From an uncultured Oscillospiraceae bacterium (GTDB lineage: Bacteria; Bacillota; Clostridia; Oscillospirales; Oscillospiraceae), in the NCBI GenBank assembly GCA_934597535.1, contig CAKTRT010000038.1, positions 1 through 6,948 on the forward strand: DNA of 6,948 nt, written 5' to 3'. A program made the position numbers and the translations under genes. Positions 1 to 6,713 of this stretch are shown in pieces. Each line of letters begins with the position of its first letter. Within the stretch, counting starts at the first letter, position 1. Below the pieces are notes generated by a model. It saw only the letters and a program-made list of their open reading frames with translations, ran no database searches and had not been told where the DNA came from.

Positions 1-2079
1 CTTGGCGATCTGCGCGCGGGTCAGGGTAGCGCTGGGCTCGAAGGTGGTCTCGGTCATACCGTTGATGACCTTCGCATCGACAAGCGCCATGACGTAGCCG
101 TCAGTGCAGTCGGTGAAGGGGCTTTCAGTCTTGGACTCGGCCAGCTTGTTGAGCTTGGCAGCGGTCTGGCAGAACGCGAGACGGGTGATCAGCGCCTTGC
201 CGTCCGCATCCTCAGGGGCAATGCCCAGCTCAACGGCCTTGGCCATGGTGTTCTTCAGCCAGTCGGCGCCGGTGGCGTCCTCAGCCTTGAGATCGCCGCT
301 GCTGACGAGCAGGAGCTTGAGCGCCGCGCCCCAGGTCAGGGAAGCGCTGGGATCATAGGTGGTGGCGGAGGTGCCGTTGATGATGCCGTCATTGTAAAGG
401 TCGATGACATACTTGCCGAACCAGGAGGAAGCCTTGACGTCGGCAAACGGATTCATCAGGATGCGGCCCTGCGGCTCGGCATACTGCTTGCCGATGACGC
501 CCTTGAGCTCGGCGGTGATGTACTCCATCACGACCTCATCCAGAGGAATGCCGGTATCAAACTTGGCCGTAGCTGCAGCGAAAGCATAGTAGGTGTCGCC
601 GCCGCCGCCGCAGAAGTCGTTGGTGATGACCGCATAGGTGTCATCGGCCTTGAACTCCTTGCCGTTGATGCTGTTGATGGTCACGCGGTTGATGGACTTG
701 GGACCATAGTAGGTGGAAGCGGGATAGGTCTCGGCATTGGCGTCATAGGCGACCGCCGTGGAGATGGTGTAGTTGATGCCGGAAACCTGCGGGAAGCCGC
801 CGATCGCATCGGGCGTGCAGTAGGTGGAGGCTTCAAGCGCCTCGAGCAGCTCAGCGCCGGTAATGTAGATCGTAACGACCGTGTTGCCGAAGGGCAGGAC
901 CTCATTGATGTTCTTCTTGGTCACATCGCCGGGGTTGATGGCCTTACGGATACCGCCGCCGTTGGTGACGGCGACCACATGGTCCGCGTCAACCGTCAGG
1001 GATTCCTTATCCTGCAGGATCTTCCAGACCATCGCATCGGTGATCAGGTCGCCGTTGTTGGTCTCGCTGTCGCGGTTGCCGTTGGGGGCCTTCGCGCCGT
1101 TGAGCGTGACTTCGCTCTTGGCAAAGACCGCGCCGTACTCCTTGTCGATACGGTCAATGATCTTCTGCGCGGCGGCAGCCACGGTCGCGTCCTTGGCAGT
1201 GTCTTCCTTGATCTCGAAGAGGGAGTTGCTCTCGATCTTCTTGGTGGCGTCGTCGATGACGATCACGCCGATGTTGGCGAATGCGGTGCCGGTGGACTGG
1301 ATGGGCTCGCCGTTCTCGCCCTTGGGCATCACAGTGTGGGAGTGACCGTCGATGATGAAGTCGATGCCCTTGACGGCAGCATACAGATCGGTGGAGCGGT
1401 AGGGCTTGGACTCACCGTCAACACCAAGGTGCGCAAGGCAGATGACAACGTCCGCATCCTTGAGCGCCTCGACCTGATCGGCGGCGGCCTTGGTGAAGGC
1501 GTCATTCGTCGCAAAGGTCAGGCCCTTGATCTTGGTGGGGTTGGCCTTGGTCTGGGTCTCAGGCGTCTCCATGCCGAAGAAGCCGACCTTCACGCCGGAC
1601 TTGGTGGTGTAAGTGTAGTTGGCATCGAAGATGGGGGTACCGTCAGCGTTGAACACATCGGCGCAGAGGACCTTGAATTTGGCCTTGGTCATGTTGTCCT
1701 TGAGCTGTGTGTAACCGTAGTCGAACTCATGATTGCCGAGCGTGACGACATCGTAACCGGCGGCGTTCATCATTTCGATGGCGTCAAGGCCCTTGGTCAC
1801 GCTGACATAGCTCGTGCCCTGGCTGTAGTCGCCCGCATCAACGAGGATGACCTCGGCGCCCTTGGCCTCATAATCGGCCTTGAGCGCGGTGATGTAGGCG
1901 TAGCCGGCGATCGCGCCGTGAACATCGTTGGTGTGCAGGATCACGGTCTTGCCCGCCATCGTCGTGGTTTCGGCAGCCGCAGCCGGTGCCGTGGCTTCCG
2001 TTTCCTCCGTCGCAAAGCTGGTCACGGTAAGAGAAAATACCATAGCCAGTGCGAGCAGGACGGATAAAAACTTGCGCAT
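1..2079 (-). CDS. Secreted 5'-nucleotidase / metallophosphatase with C-terminal SLH wall-anchor repeats (3' end beyond window)
   Basis: Predicted extracellular enzyme that removes phosphate from nucleotides (UshA/YfkN-type), held on the cell wall. I read 693 codons from the minus strand without a stop; the gene runs off the left edge. Seen: signal peptide at residues 1-23 (MRKFLSVLLALAMVF..., likely cut after SFA); metallophosphatase motifs ILHTNDVHG (47-55), VDAGDYSQG (80-88), LGNHEFDYG (114-122), AHLG (216-219) and GHSH (245-248), giving likely metal ligands D52, H54, D84, N116, H217, H246 and H248. The C-terminal nucleotidase domain has NGGGIR (373-378), LPFGNT (395-400) and NDFCGGGGDTY (487-497), the usual base-binding loop. 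Three SLH-like repeats follow, at about 544-593, 606-645 and 654 to the edge; these normally bind pyruvylated wall polymer. The ATG start is supported by GAGGAGG nine bases upstream. The family also includes 2',3'-cyclic phosphodiesterases and UDP-sugar hydrolases, so the exact substrate is open. Confidence 0.93.
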   Translation of the reverse strand, partial: MRKFLSVLLALAMVFSLTVTSFATEETEATAPAAAAETTTMAGKTVILHTNDVHGAIAGYAYITALKADYEAKGAEVILVDAGDYSQGTSYVSVTKGLDAIEMMNAAGYDVVTLGNHEFDYGYTQLKDNMTKAKFKVLCADVFNADGTPIFDANYTYTTKSGVKVGFFGMETPETQTKANPTKIKGLTFATNDAFTKAAADQVEALKDADVVICLAHLGVDGESKPYRSTDLYAAVKGIDFIIDGHSHTVMPKGENGEPIQSTGTAFANIGVIVIDDATKKIESNSLFEIKEDTAKDATVAAAAQKIIDRIDKEYGAVFAKSEVTLNGAKAPNGNRDSETNNGDLITDAMVWKILQDKESLTVDADHVVAVTNGGGIRKAINPGDVTKKNINEVLPFGNTVVTIYITGAELLEALEASTYCTPDAIGGFPQVSGINYTISTAVAYDANAETYPASTYYGPKSINRVTINSINGKEFKADDTYAVITNDFCGGGGDTYYAFAAATAKFDTGIPLDEVVMEYITAELKGVIGKQYAEPQGRILMNPFADVKASSWFGKYVIDLYNDGIINGTSATTYDPSASLTWGAALKLLLVSSGDLKAEDATGADWLKNTMAKAVELGIAPEDADGKALITRLAFCQTAAKLNKLAESKTESPFTDCTDGYVMALVDAKVINGMTETTFEPSATLTRAQIAK

Positions 2080-2088
2080 AGTGTTTTT

Positions 2089-2095
2089 CCTCCTC
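2089..2095 (-). promoter_or_regulatory. Ribosome binding site of the nucleotidase
   Basis: The minus strand reads GAGGAGG, nearly a full match to the anti-Shine-Dalgarno sequence, nine bases before the ATG at 2079. It fixes the start just ahead of a good signal peptide. Confidence 0.85.
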
Positions 2096-2102
2096 ATTTT
2101 TT

Positions 2103-2126
2103 CATTCGGCCTCTCCGCTCCGAATG
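2103..2126 (-). promoter_or_regulatory. Leader hairpin just upstream of the nucleotidase ribosome binding site
   Basis: CATTCGG (2103-2109) and CCGAATG (2120-2126) form a 7-bp stem with a 10-base loop. In the leader RNA the stem ends seven bases before the GAGGAGG ribosome binding site, with an A-rich linker between. It could stabilise the mRNA 5' end or affect ribosome access. I cannot match it to a known riboswitch. The stem is seen; any role is inference. Confidence 0.4.
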
Positions 2127-2215
2127 CGGCCGGTGCACGCCTGCGCTTCCATCTCTCAACCACAGCGCGCAGCAGACCTTGCCGGACAGAGTACGCCAGA
2201 ATGGATTATGCTCTT

Positions 2216-2244
2216 ATTGTATCGTGCCGGATATTTTTTCTCAA
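2216..2244 (-). promoter_or_regulatory. Sigma-A type promoter for the nucleotidase
   Basis: On the minus strand TTGAGA (2244-2239, five of six matches to TTGACA) is followed by exactly 17 bases and TACAAT (2221-2216, five of six matches to TATAAT). The spacer begins with an A-rich stretch. Transcription would start near 2209, giving a leader of about 130 nt before the ATG at 2079, long enough for a structured regulatory leader. This is the best promoter in the window. Confidence 0.75.
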
Positions 2245-2317
2245 GTCAGCATTCTTCTGAATTTTTCTCTCGATTCTTGTCGCTTTTGGACAATTTCCTC
2301 TTTTTGTCTCCGACGTA

Positions 2318-2346
2318 TGGAATTTCCGCAGAAAATATGCTATGCT
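2318..2346 (+). promoter_or_regulatory. Candidate extended -10 promoter for the hydantoinase operon
   Basis: TATGCT at 2341-2346 (four of six matches to TATAAT) is preceded by TGC, an extended -10 signature. The hexamer 17 bases further upstream, ATGGAA at 2318-2323, is a poor -35. Transcription would start near 2353, leaving a leader of about 37 nt. A second overlapping TATGCT lies at 2336-2341. It is clearly weaker by sequence than the divergent nucleotidase promoter. Confidence 0.4.
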
Positions 2347-2375
2347 GAGCGTAATTTGGAACCATGTTTTCTGAT

Positions 2376-2381
2376 AAGGAG
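2376..2381 (+). promoter_or_regulatory. Ribosome binding site that decides the hydantoinase start
   Basis: AAGGAG sits eight bases before the ATG at 2390. An in-frame GTG at 2381 overlaps this site and so cannot be the start, even though it would lengthen the frame by three codons. Confidence 0.85.
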
Positions 2382-2389
2382 TGATCGAT

Positions 2390-3772
2390 ATGAAAACGCT
2401 GCTTCGCGGAGGCTTTGTGGTCAGCGGACGCGGCTGCCGCCGCGCCGACGTGCTCATCGATGGGAAAAAGGTCGAAAGGGTCGGTCACATCCCGCCCGCG
2501 CTCGCCGCGCAGAGCGAGATCGTCGATGTGACGGGCTGCATGCTCTTCCCCGGCTTCATCGACGCGCACACGCATTTTGACCTCGACGTGTGCAACACCA
2601 CGACGGCCGATGACTTTGAAAGCGGCAGCCGCAGCGCCATCCGCGGCGGCACAACGACAGTCATCGACTTCGCCTGCCCCAACAAAGGGGAATCCCTTGC
2701 CTATGGGCTCGATCTCTGGCACAAGAAGGCCGACGGCAGGTGCTACTGCGACTACGGCTTCCACATGACCATCGACGACTGGAACGAGAACATCGAGTCT
2801 GAGCTTGACGCGATGTTCGACGCCGGCATCACCTCATTCAAGATGTATCTCACCTACCCCGCCATGATGATCGGCGACGGCGCGGTCTACCGCGCGCTCA
2901 AGGCGCTCAAGCGCCGCGGGGGCATCGCGGGCGTGCACTGCGAAAATGCGGGCGTGATCGACGCGCGCATTGCCGAGCTCAAGGCGAGCGGTCTGGGCGC
3001 GGACGTTGCATCGCATCCGATGGCGCGGCCCGATTATCTGGAAGCCGAGGCGGTCGCGCGCCTGCTGCGCATCGCGCAGGCGGCGGACGCGCCGGTCATC
3101 ATCGTTCACACGACGAACAAGGCCTCTCTCGACGAGATCGCAGCGGCGAGACGCCGCGGACAGACCGTATATGTCGAAACCTGTCCGCAGTATCTCGCGC
3201 TGGATGACAGCGTCTACTACGATCCCGACTTTTCCTCTGCCGCACGCTTTGTCTGCGCGCCGCCCATCCGCGCAAAGGAGGACAGCGAGGCGCTCTGGAA
3301 AGCGCTGCGCCGCGGCGAGGTGCAGACCATCTCGACCGATCACTGCTCGTTCACGCTCGAGCAGAAGGACATGGGCCGCGACGACTTTACGAAGATCCCC
3401 GGCGGCCTTCCCGGCGTCGAGACGCGCGGCGAGATCGTCTATACCCTTGCTGAACAGGAAAAGAAGCTCTCGCTTGCCGGCGTCTGCCGCGCGCTGAGCG
3501 AGAATCCCGCCAAGCTCTACGGTCTCTTCCCGCGCAAGGGCGTCATTGCCGCGGGCAGCGACGCCGACATCGTCGTCTACGATCCCGGCGCGAGCCATGT
3601 GCTCCACGGCGCAGACCTGCTCTCCAGGGCGGGCTACACGCCGTTCGAGGGCTTCCGCACCAGCGGCGGCGTGTCGAAGGTCTACCTGCGCGGCACTTTG
3701 CAGGTGGACGGCGGCAAGGTCGTCGGCGGCAGGACGGGCGAATACTTAAAGCGCGGCATATGCGCACTGTGA
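2390..3772 (+). CDS. hydA: Dihydropyrimidinase / D-hydantoinase
   Basis: Cytosolic zinc amidohydrolase that opens the ring of 5,6-dihydropyrimidines (dihydrouracil to N-carbamoyl-beta-alanine) and of hydantoins. The protein has 460 residues, the usual family length. Catalytic features are all present: GFIDAHTHFD with metal ligands H60 and H62; SFKMYLTY with the lysine expected to be carboxylated, K151, and the oxyanion tyrosine Y156; H183 in GVHCEN; H240 in IIVHTTNK; and D317 in STDHCS. The C-terminal stretch ENPAKLYGLFPRKG (371-384) followed by GSDADIVVYDP (389-399) is characteristic of dihydropyrimidinases. ATG 2390 is chosen over GTG 2381 because of the ribosome binding site. It heads a three-gene operon and diverges from the nucleotidase. 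Dihydropyrimidine dehydrogenase and beta-ureidopropionase genes, the usual partners, are not in the window, so the natural substrate (dihydropyrimidine, hydantoin or a related cyclic amide) is unsettled. Allantoinase and dihydroorotase are less likely given the C-terminal motifs. Confidence 0.92.
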   Translation: MKTLLRGGFVVSGRGCRRADVLIDGKKVERVGHIPPALAAQSEIVDVTGCMLFPGFIDAHTHFDLDVCNTTTADDFESGSRSAIRGGTTTVIDFACPNKGESLAYGLDLWHKKADGRCYCDYGFHMTIDDWNENIESELDAMFDAGITSFKMYLTYPAMMIGDGAVYRALKALKRRGGIAGVHCENAGVIDARIAELKASGLGADVASHPMARPDYLEAEAVARLLRIAQAADAPVIIVHTTNKASLDEIAAARRRGQTVYVETCPQYLALDDSVYYDPDFSSAARFVCAPPIRAKEDSEALWKALRRGEVQTISTDHCSFTLEQKDMGRDDFTKIPGGLPGVETRGEIVYTLAEQEKKLSLAGVCRALSENPAKLYGLFPRKGVIAAGSDADIVVYDPGASHVLHGADLLSRAGYTPFEGFRTSGGVSKVYLRGTLQVDGGKVVGGRTGEYLKRGICAL

Positions 3773-3775
3773 GGT
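3771..3775 (+). promoter_or_regulatory. Ribosome binding site overlapping the hydantoinase stop codon
   Basis: The hydantoinase stop TGA (3770-3772) is embedded in TGAGGT, whose GAGG serves as a short ribosome binding site six bases before the next ATG at 3781. The arrangement suggests translational coupling between the two genes. Confidence 0.6.
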
Positions 3776-3780
3776 AGATT

Positions 3781-4266
3781 ATGGATCTGAGGGAGATTTT
3801 ATTTGCGCAGTTTCCCGCATTTTTTCTGCTGAGTGTGCTGTTTCTGATCGCGCACCTGCGCGTGCGCAGGCGCAGCGCCGTCAAGTCGGTGCTGTGGGTG
3901 CTGCTCTTCGGCGCGGCGCTGGCCGTGTCGATCCTGTTCTGCTTCCTCGGCATGCAGGCCAAGTACTGGACGCTCAAGACGCTCTTCGAACTCAAGTTCT
4001 GGAGCTGGCTCGGCCTTGTCGTCATTGTGCTGGTCCTCGTGCTTCGCCTTGCGTTCAAGCTGCAAAACAAGCACGCCCGCCACATGGTCGAGCGCGAGCG
4101 CACCAAAGCGGAAAAGGAGCGTGAACAGGCCGTCGTACAGGCGCGCGAAGAGGGCCGCGCCGAAGTACTGGCCGAGCAGGCCCAGCAGGCAGAGGCCGCC
4201 GTGCACGATCCCGCGCCCGCAGCACCGGACGTACAAGCCGCCCAGACTCCGGAAAGCGAGGGCTGA
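3781..4266 (+). CDS. Small three-helix membrane protein with charged C-terminal tail, function unknown
   Basis: I do not recognise this 161-residue protein. Three hydrophobic segments are visible, at about residues 8-26, 35-57 and 74-93, with basic loops (RVRRR at 27-31) that predict cytoplasmic faces. Residues 94-140 are rich in Glu, Lys, Arg, Gln and Ala (ERERTKAEKEREQ and similar) and could form a helix or short coiled coil. The last 20 residues are Pro/Ala-rich and look disordered. It starts eight bases after the hydantoinase stop and ends three bases before the acyltransferase ATG, so it is very probably co-transcribed and perhaps translationally coupled. The tight packing, codon use like its neighbours and clear membrane pattern argue for a real gene. 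A role as scaffold or partner of the adjacent membrane acyltransferase is speculation. Confidence 0.83.
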   Translation: MDLREILFAQFPAFFLLSVLFLIAHLRVRRRSAVKSVLWVLLFGAALAVSILFCFLGMQAKYWTLKTLFELKFWSWLGLVVIVLVLVLRLAFKLQNKHARHMVERERTKAEKEREQAVVQAREEGRAEVLAEQAQQAEAAVHDPAPAAPDVQAAQTPESEG

Positions 4267-4269
4267 GCG

Positions 4270-5328
4270 ATGTCCACAGAGCATTCCTCCTCCGGCCGCG
4301 TGATCTATTTTGACGTTCTCCGCATCACGGCGATCTTTTTCGTCGTCGCCGTGCATCTTTCGGCGCAGCACTGGAGCGATGTTGACGTCAGCTCCCGCGC
4401 GTGGTTCGCTTTTAATCTTTACTGCACCGCCGGCAAGTGGTCTGTCCCCGTCTTCGTAATGATCAGCGGCGCGCTGTTCCTGGGGCGGGGTCTTGACATC
4501 CGAAGCATTTTGAAAAAGTATCTGCTGCGCATTGCCATAGCGTTCGCGTTCTGGTCGGCGGCTTACGCGCTCTTCGTGCGCGCGCTTTACGGCATTACAT
4601 GGGACGAGGTCCTTTTCCGATTTTTCACGGGCCACTACCACATGTGGTTTCTTTTCATGATCGCAGGGCTCTATCTGCTCGTCCCGCTGCTGCGCCCTAT
4701 CGTACAAAACGAGAAGCTCCTGCGCTATTTTCTGCTGCTGGCGTTCATTTTCACGTTTCTGCTGCCACAGGCCGCCTTTTTCTGCTCCTTTGCCCTCCCG
4801 CAGGTCAGCGAGGTCATCCGCACCGTCGCCATGTATTCCTACTGCTTCTTCCCGCTCGGCTTTACCGTTTATTTTATCGGCGGATATTATCTCAGCCGCC
4901 GGGAATTCAGCCGCAGGGAGGAGATCGTTCTTTACTGCATCGGCACGGCAGCCCTTCTCTTCTCCATCGCCGCTCCCGTCGTTCTTTCCAGAGCGCAGGG
5001 CGCGCCGAGCGACGCCTTTTACAACTATAACTCGCTCAACGTGCTGCTCACCAGCGTTCCGATCTTCGTTTTTGTCAGGCAGCATCTGAATTTTCCGAAG
5101 CTGGGCGAACAGGCGCTCGGCGTTCTCGGCAGGCTGTCGAAATACAGCTTCGGCGTCTATCTCGTTCATCCGATGGTCATAGAACTGCTGGGGCGCTTCG
5201 GCATCGACACCTTCTCGTGCAACGCCTTTTTCTCCGTGCCGCTGCTGGCGGTAATCGTGTTCGCCTCCTCCATGGCGCTCTCGGCGCTGCTGCATCAGAT
5301 CCCCGTGGTCAAAAAATACTTTGTATGA
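4270..5328 (+). CDS. Membrane acyltransferase, family 3 (OafA/WecH type)
   Basis: Integral membrane O-acyltransferase (Acyl_transf_3) of 352 residues, expected to move an acyl group, usually acetyl, onto sugar residues of a surface polysaccharide. Family hallmarks seen: N-terminal YFDVLRITAIFFVVAVHL (13-30) with the conserved Asp15, Arg18 and His29; SVPVFVMISGALFLGR (58-73); HMWFLFMIAGLYLLVPLLRP (124-143), the WFL..GLYL..P block; and SFGVYLVHPMVIELLG (293-308) near the end. About ten hydrophobic segments are visible. There is no SGNH esterase domain at the C-terminus, so it resembles WecH-like stand-alone enzymes rather than OatA. ATG 4270 follows GAGGG seven bases upstream, inside the end of the preceding gene. 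The last gene of the operon, it stops right at the A-tract of the terminator. Acceptor and acyl donor cannot be read from the sequence. Confidence 0.92.
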   Translation: MSTEHSSSGRVIYFDVLRITAIFFVVAVHLSAQHWSDVDVSSRAWFAFNLYCTAGKWSVPVFVMISGALFLGRGLDIRSILKKYLLRIAIAFAFWSAAYALFVRALYGITWDEVLFRFFTGHYHMWFLFMIAGLYLLVPLLRPIVQNEKLLRYFLLLAFIFTFLLPQAAFFCSFALPQVSEVIRTVAMYSYCFFPLGFTVYFIGGYYLSRREFSRREEIVLYCIGTAALLFSIAAPVVLSRAQGAPSDAFYNYNSLNVLLTSVPIFVFVRQHLNFPKLGEQALGVLGRLSKYSFGVYLVHPMVIELLGRFGIDTFSCNAFFSVPLLAVIVFASSMALSALLHQIPVVKKYFV

Positions 5329-5331
5329 AAA

Positions 5332-5371
5332 AGCCCCGCGAATCGTTTGATTCGCGGGGCTCTTCTTTTTT
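5332..5371. terminator. Bidirectional intrinsic terminator between convergent genes
   Basis: A perfect 13-bp stem, AGCCCCGCGAATC (5332-5344) with its complement (5349-5361), closes a GTTT loop. On the plus strand it is followed by TCTTCTTTTTT (5361-5371). On the minus strand the A-run 5328-5332 gives five U residues. It therefore serves the acyltransferase operon from the left and thrC from the right. The stem starts four bases after the acyltransferase stop and ends 14 bases short of the thrC stop. Confidence 0.92.
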
Positions 5372-5374
5372 CTG

Positions 5375-6619
5375 TTACGCTTCCGTCCTGATGCCGCGCT
5401 TGTCGAATTCCTCGACCAGCAGGTCAAGGTCGTTCGGCAGGCTCATCGGCTCGCCGCAGAATTTGATGGCGTTGGCAACGTCCTTGAGACCGTTGCCCGT
5501 CACAACGGAGACGACCGTGTCATTCTCGCCGAGCACGCCCTGCTCGCAGAGCTTCTTGACCGCCGCCGTGCCGGTGACGCCCGCAGGCTCGCCGAAGACG
5601 CCGCAGGTCATGCCCAGCAGCTTCTGCGCCGCCATGATCTCCTCGTCCGTCACGTTCACAACGATGCCGTTCGACTCGCGGATCGCCATGAGCGCCTTGT
5701 CCGCGTTGCGCGGCACGCCGACGGCGATGGAGTCGGCCAGTGTGTTCTCCTCCATCGGCTCCCAGGGCTTATTCTCCGCGATGGCGCGGTTGATGGGGTG
5801 GCAGCCCTCAGCCTGCGCGGAGATCAGGCGCGGGAGCTTGTCAATGAAGCCGATGGCGTACAGACCTTTCAGGCCCTTCCACACGCCTGCGATGGTGCAG
5901 CCGTCGCCGACGGAGATGGCGAGATAGTCCGGCATCTTCCAGTCGAGTTGCTCGGCGATCTCGAGCGAGACGGTCTTCTTGCCCTCGGAGAGATACGGGT
6001 TGATGGCCGCGTTGCGGTTGTACCAGCCCCACTTGTCGATGGCCTTTTTGGAAAGCTCAAACGTCTCCTCATAGTTACCCTTGACGGAAATGACGTTCGC
6101 GCCGAAGGTCATCAGCTGCGCGACCTTGCCCTTGGGCGCGCGCTCGGGGACGAAGATAAAGGTCTTGAGACCCGCGGCCGCGGCGTTGCCCGCAAGGGAG
6201 GAAGCCGCGTTGCCCGTGGACGAGCAGGCGATGATCTTCGCGCCCGCCTCCCCCGCCTTGGCGACCGCCATGGCAGACGCGCGGTCCTTTAACGACGCCG
6301 TCGGGTTCTGACCGTCGTCCTTGACCCAGAGCTTTTTAAGACCGAGCTGCTTTGCAAGGCGCGGCTCTTCATAGAGCGGGCTCCAGCCCACGCGCAGCGG
6401 CGTGTCGGGCGTCGTCTCCTCGACCGGCAGCAGCTCGCGGTAGCGCCACATCGTGTTCGGGCGGGACTTGAGCTTTTCCTTCGTCAGGTTCTTTTTGATG
6501 TAGTCGTAGTCATAGATGATGTCGAGAATGCCGCCGCACGAGCAGTTCGTGAGGTTCGCCGTGGCCTCGTATTCTTTCCCGCACTTGACGCAGCGGGCGC
6601 ATTTGACGTTTTTTAACAT
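5375..6619 (-). CDS. thrC: Threonine synthase with N-terminal zinc ribbon
   Basis: Pyridoxal-phosphate enzyme that converts O-phospho-L-homoserine to L-threonine, the last step of threonine synthesis, in the cytosol. The 414-residue protein begins with a cysteine cluster (C7, C10, C13, then C26 and C28 in CSCGG) typical of the zinc-ribbon extension of many bacterial and archaeal threonine synthases. The fold-type II core follows: NPTASLKDR (105-113) with K111 as the Schiff-base lysine, SSTGNAAS (133-140) for substrate carboxylate, VGDGCTIAG (237-245) for the cofactor phosphate, and TGNGLKD (374-380) near the C-terminus. The ATG at 6619 has AAGGAG five bases upstream (6625-6630). Transcription converges on the acyltransferase operon and shares its terminator. 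Related enzymes such as cysteate synthase are possible but the motifs fit ThrC best. It is probably unrelated in function to its neighbours. Confidence 0.94.
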   Translation of the reverse strand: MLKNVKCARCVKCGKEYEATANLTNCSCGGILDIIYDYDYIKKNLTKEKLKSRPNTMWRYRELLPVEETTPDTPLRVGWSPLYEEPRLAKQLGLKKLWVKDDGQNPTASLKDRASAMAVAKAGEAGAKIIACSSTGNAASSLAGNAAAAGLKTFIFVPERAPKGKVAQLMTFGANVISVKGNYEETFELSKKAIDKWGWYNRNAAINPYLSEGKKTVSLEIAEQLDWKMPDYLAISVGDGCTIAGVWKGLKGLYAIGFIDKLPRLISAQAEGCHPINRAIAENKPWEPMEENTLADSIAVGVPRNADKALMAIRESNGIVVNVTDEEIMAAQKLLGMTCGVFGEPAGVTGTAAVKKLCEQGVLGENDTVVSVVTGNGLKDVANAIKFCGEPMSLPNDLDLLVEEFDKRGIRTEA

Positions 6620-6635
6620 AATAACTCCTTATTGT

Positions 6636-6650
6636 CCGCGCGCTGCGCGG
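6636..6650. repeat. 6-bp GC hairpin beside the thrC ribosome binding site
   Basis: CCGCGC (6636-6641) pairs with GCGCGG (6645-6650) around a 3-base loop. It lies five bases upstream of the AAGGAG of thrC. On the plus strand it is followed by TGGGTTTTTG, a poor terminator-like tail. Confidence 0.5.
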
Positions 6651-6659
6651 TGGGTTTTT

Positions 6660-6677
6660 GCAGCGTGAAAGCGCTGC
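6660..6677. repeat. 6-bp hairpin followed by a short T-run
   Basis: GCAGCG (6660-6665) pairs with CGCTGC (6672-6677) around a 6-base loop; TTTTT follows at 6681-6685. On the plus strand it resembles a weak intrinsic terminator, but no plus-strand gene precedes it. Confidence 0.4.
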
Positions 6678-6685
6678 TGCTTTTT

Positions 6686-6707
6686 GTCCCCCTATTCGCA
6701 GGGGGAC
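6686..6707. repeat. 8-bp hairpin with G5/C5 tracts
   Basis: GTCCCCCT (6686-6693) pairs perfectly with AGGGGGAC (6700-6707) around a 6-base loop. Its C5 and G5 tracts can also pair with those of the next hairpin. Confidence 0.6.
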
Positions 6708-6713
6708 GCGAGA

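Noticed and set aside
598..609. Run of four GCC triplets in the nucleotidase as a slippage hot spot
   Set aside because: It encodes the Gly-rich substrate loop (NDF-C-GGGG-D), which has the normal family length, and the reading frame is intact.
979..2067. 362-codon plus-strand frame opposite the nucleotidase
   Set aside because: Composition is Gly/Val/Asp/Leu-rich with no recognisable motif and no ribosome binding site; the minus strand carries full nucleotidase motifs.
2277..2293. TTGTC/GACAA inverted repeat upstream of the hydantoinase as an operator
   Set aside because: Only five base pairs around a 7-base gap in AT-rich DNA; too short to separate from chance.
2381..2389. GTG at 2381 as the hydantoinase start
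   Set aside because: It overlaps the AAGGAG ribosome binding site, which is ideally spaced for the ATG at 2390.
2834..3607. 257-codon minus-strand frame inside the hydantoinase gene
   Set aside because: Antisense shadow: Arg/Ala/Asp-rich, no domain, while the plus strand has every catalytic residue of the hydantoinase.
3799..5427. 542-codon open frame on the minus strand opposite the membrane protein and acyltransferase genes
   Set aside because: Its product is an Arg/Glu/Gln/His-rich low-complexity string with no domain, it crosses the terminator, and the opposite strand has two clear genes. It is an antisense shadow of hydrophobic codons in GC-rich DNA.
6630..6700. Possible T-box or attenuator leader for thrC
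   Set aside because: ACCGCG occurs by chance in the hairpin at 6636-6650, but the T-box AGGGTGG context, specifier stem and a U-tract terminator in thrC orientation are absent.
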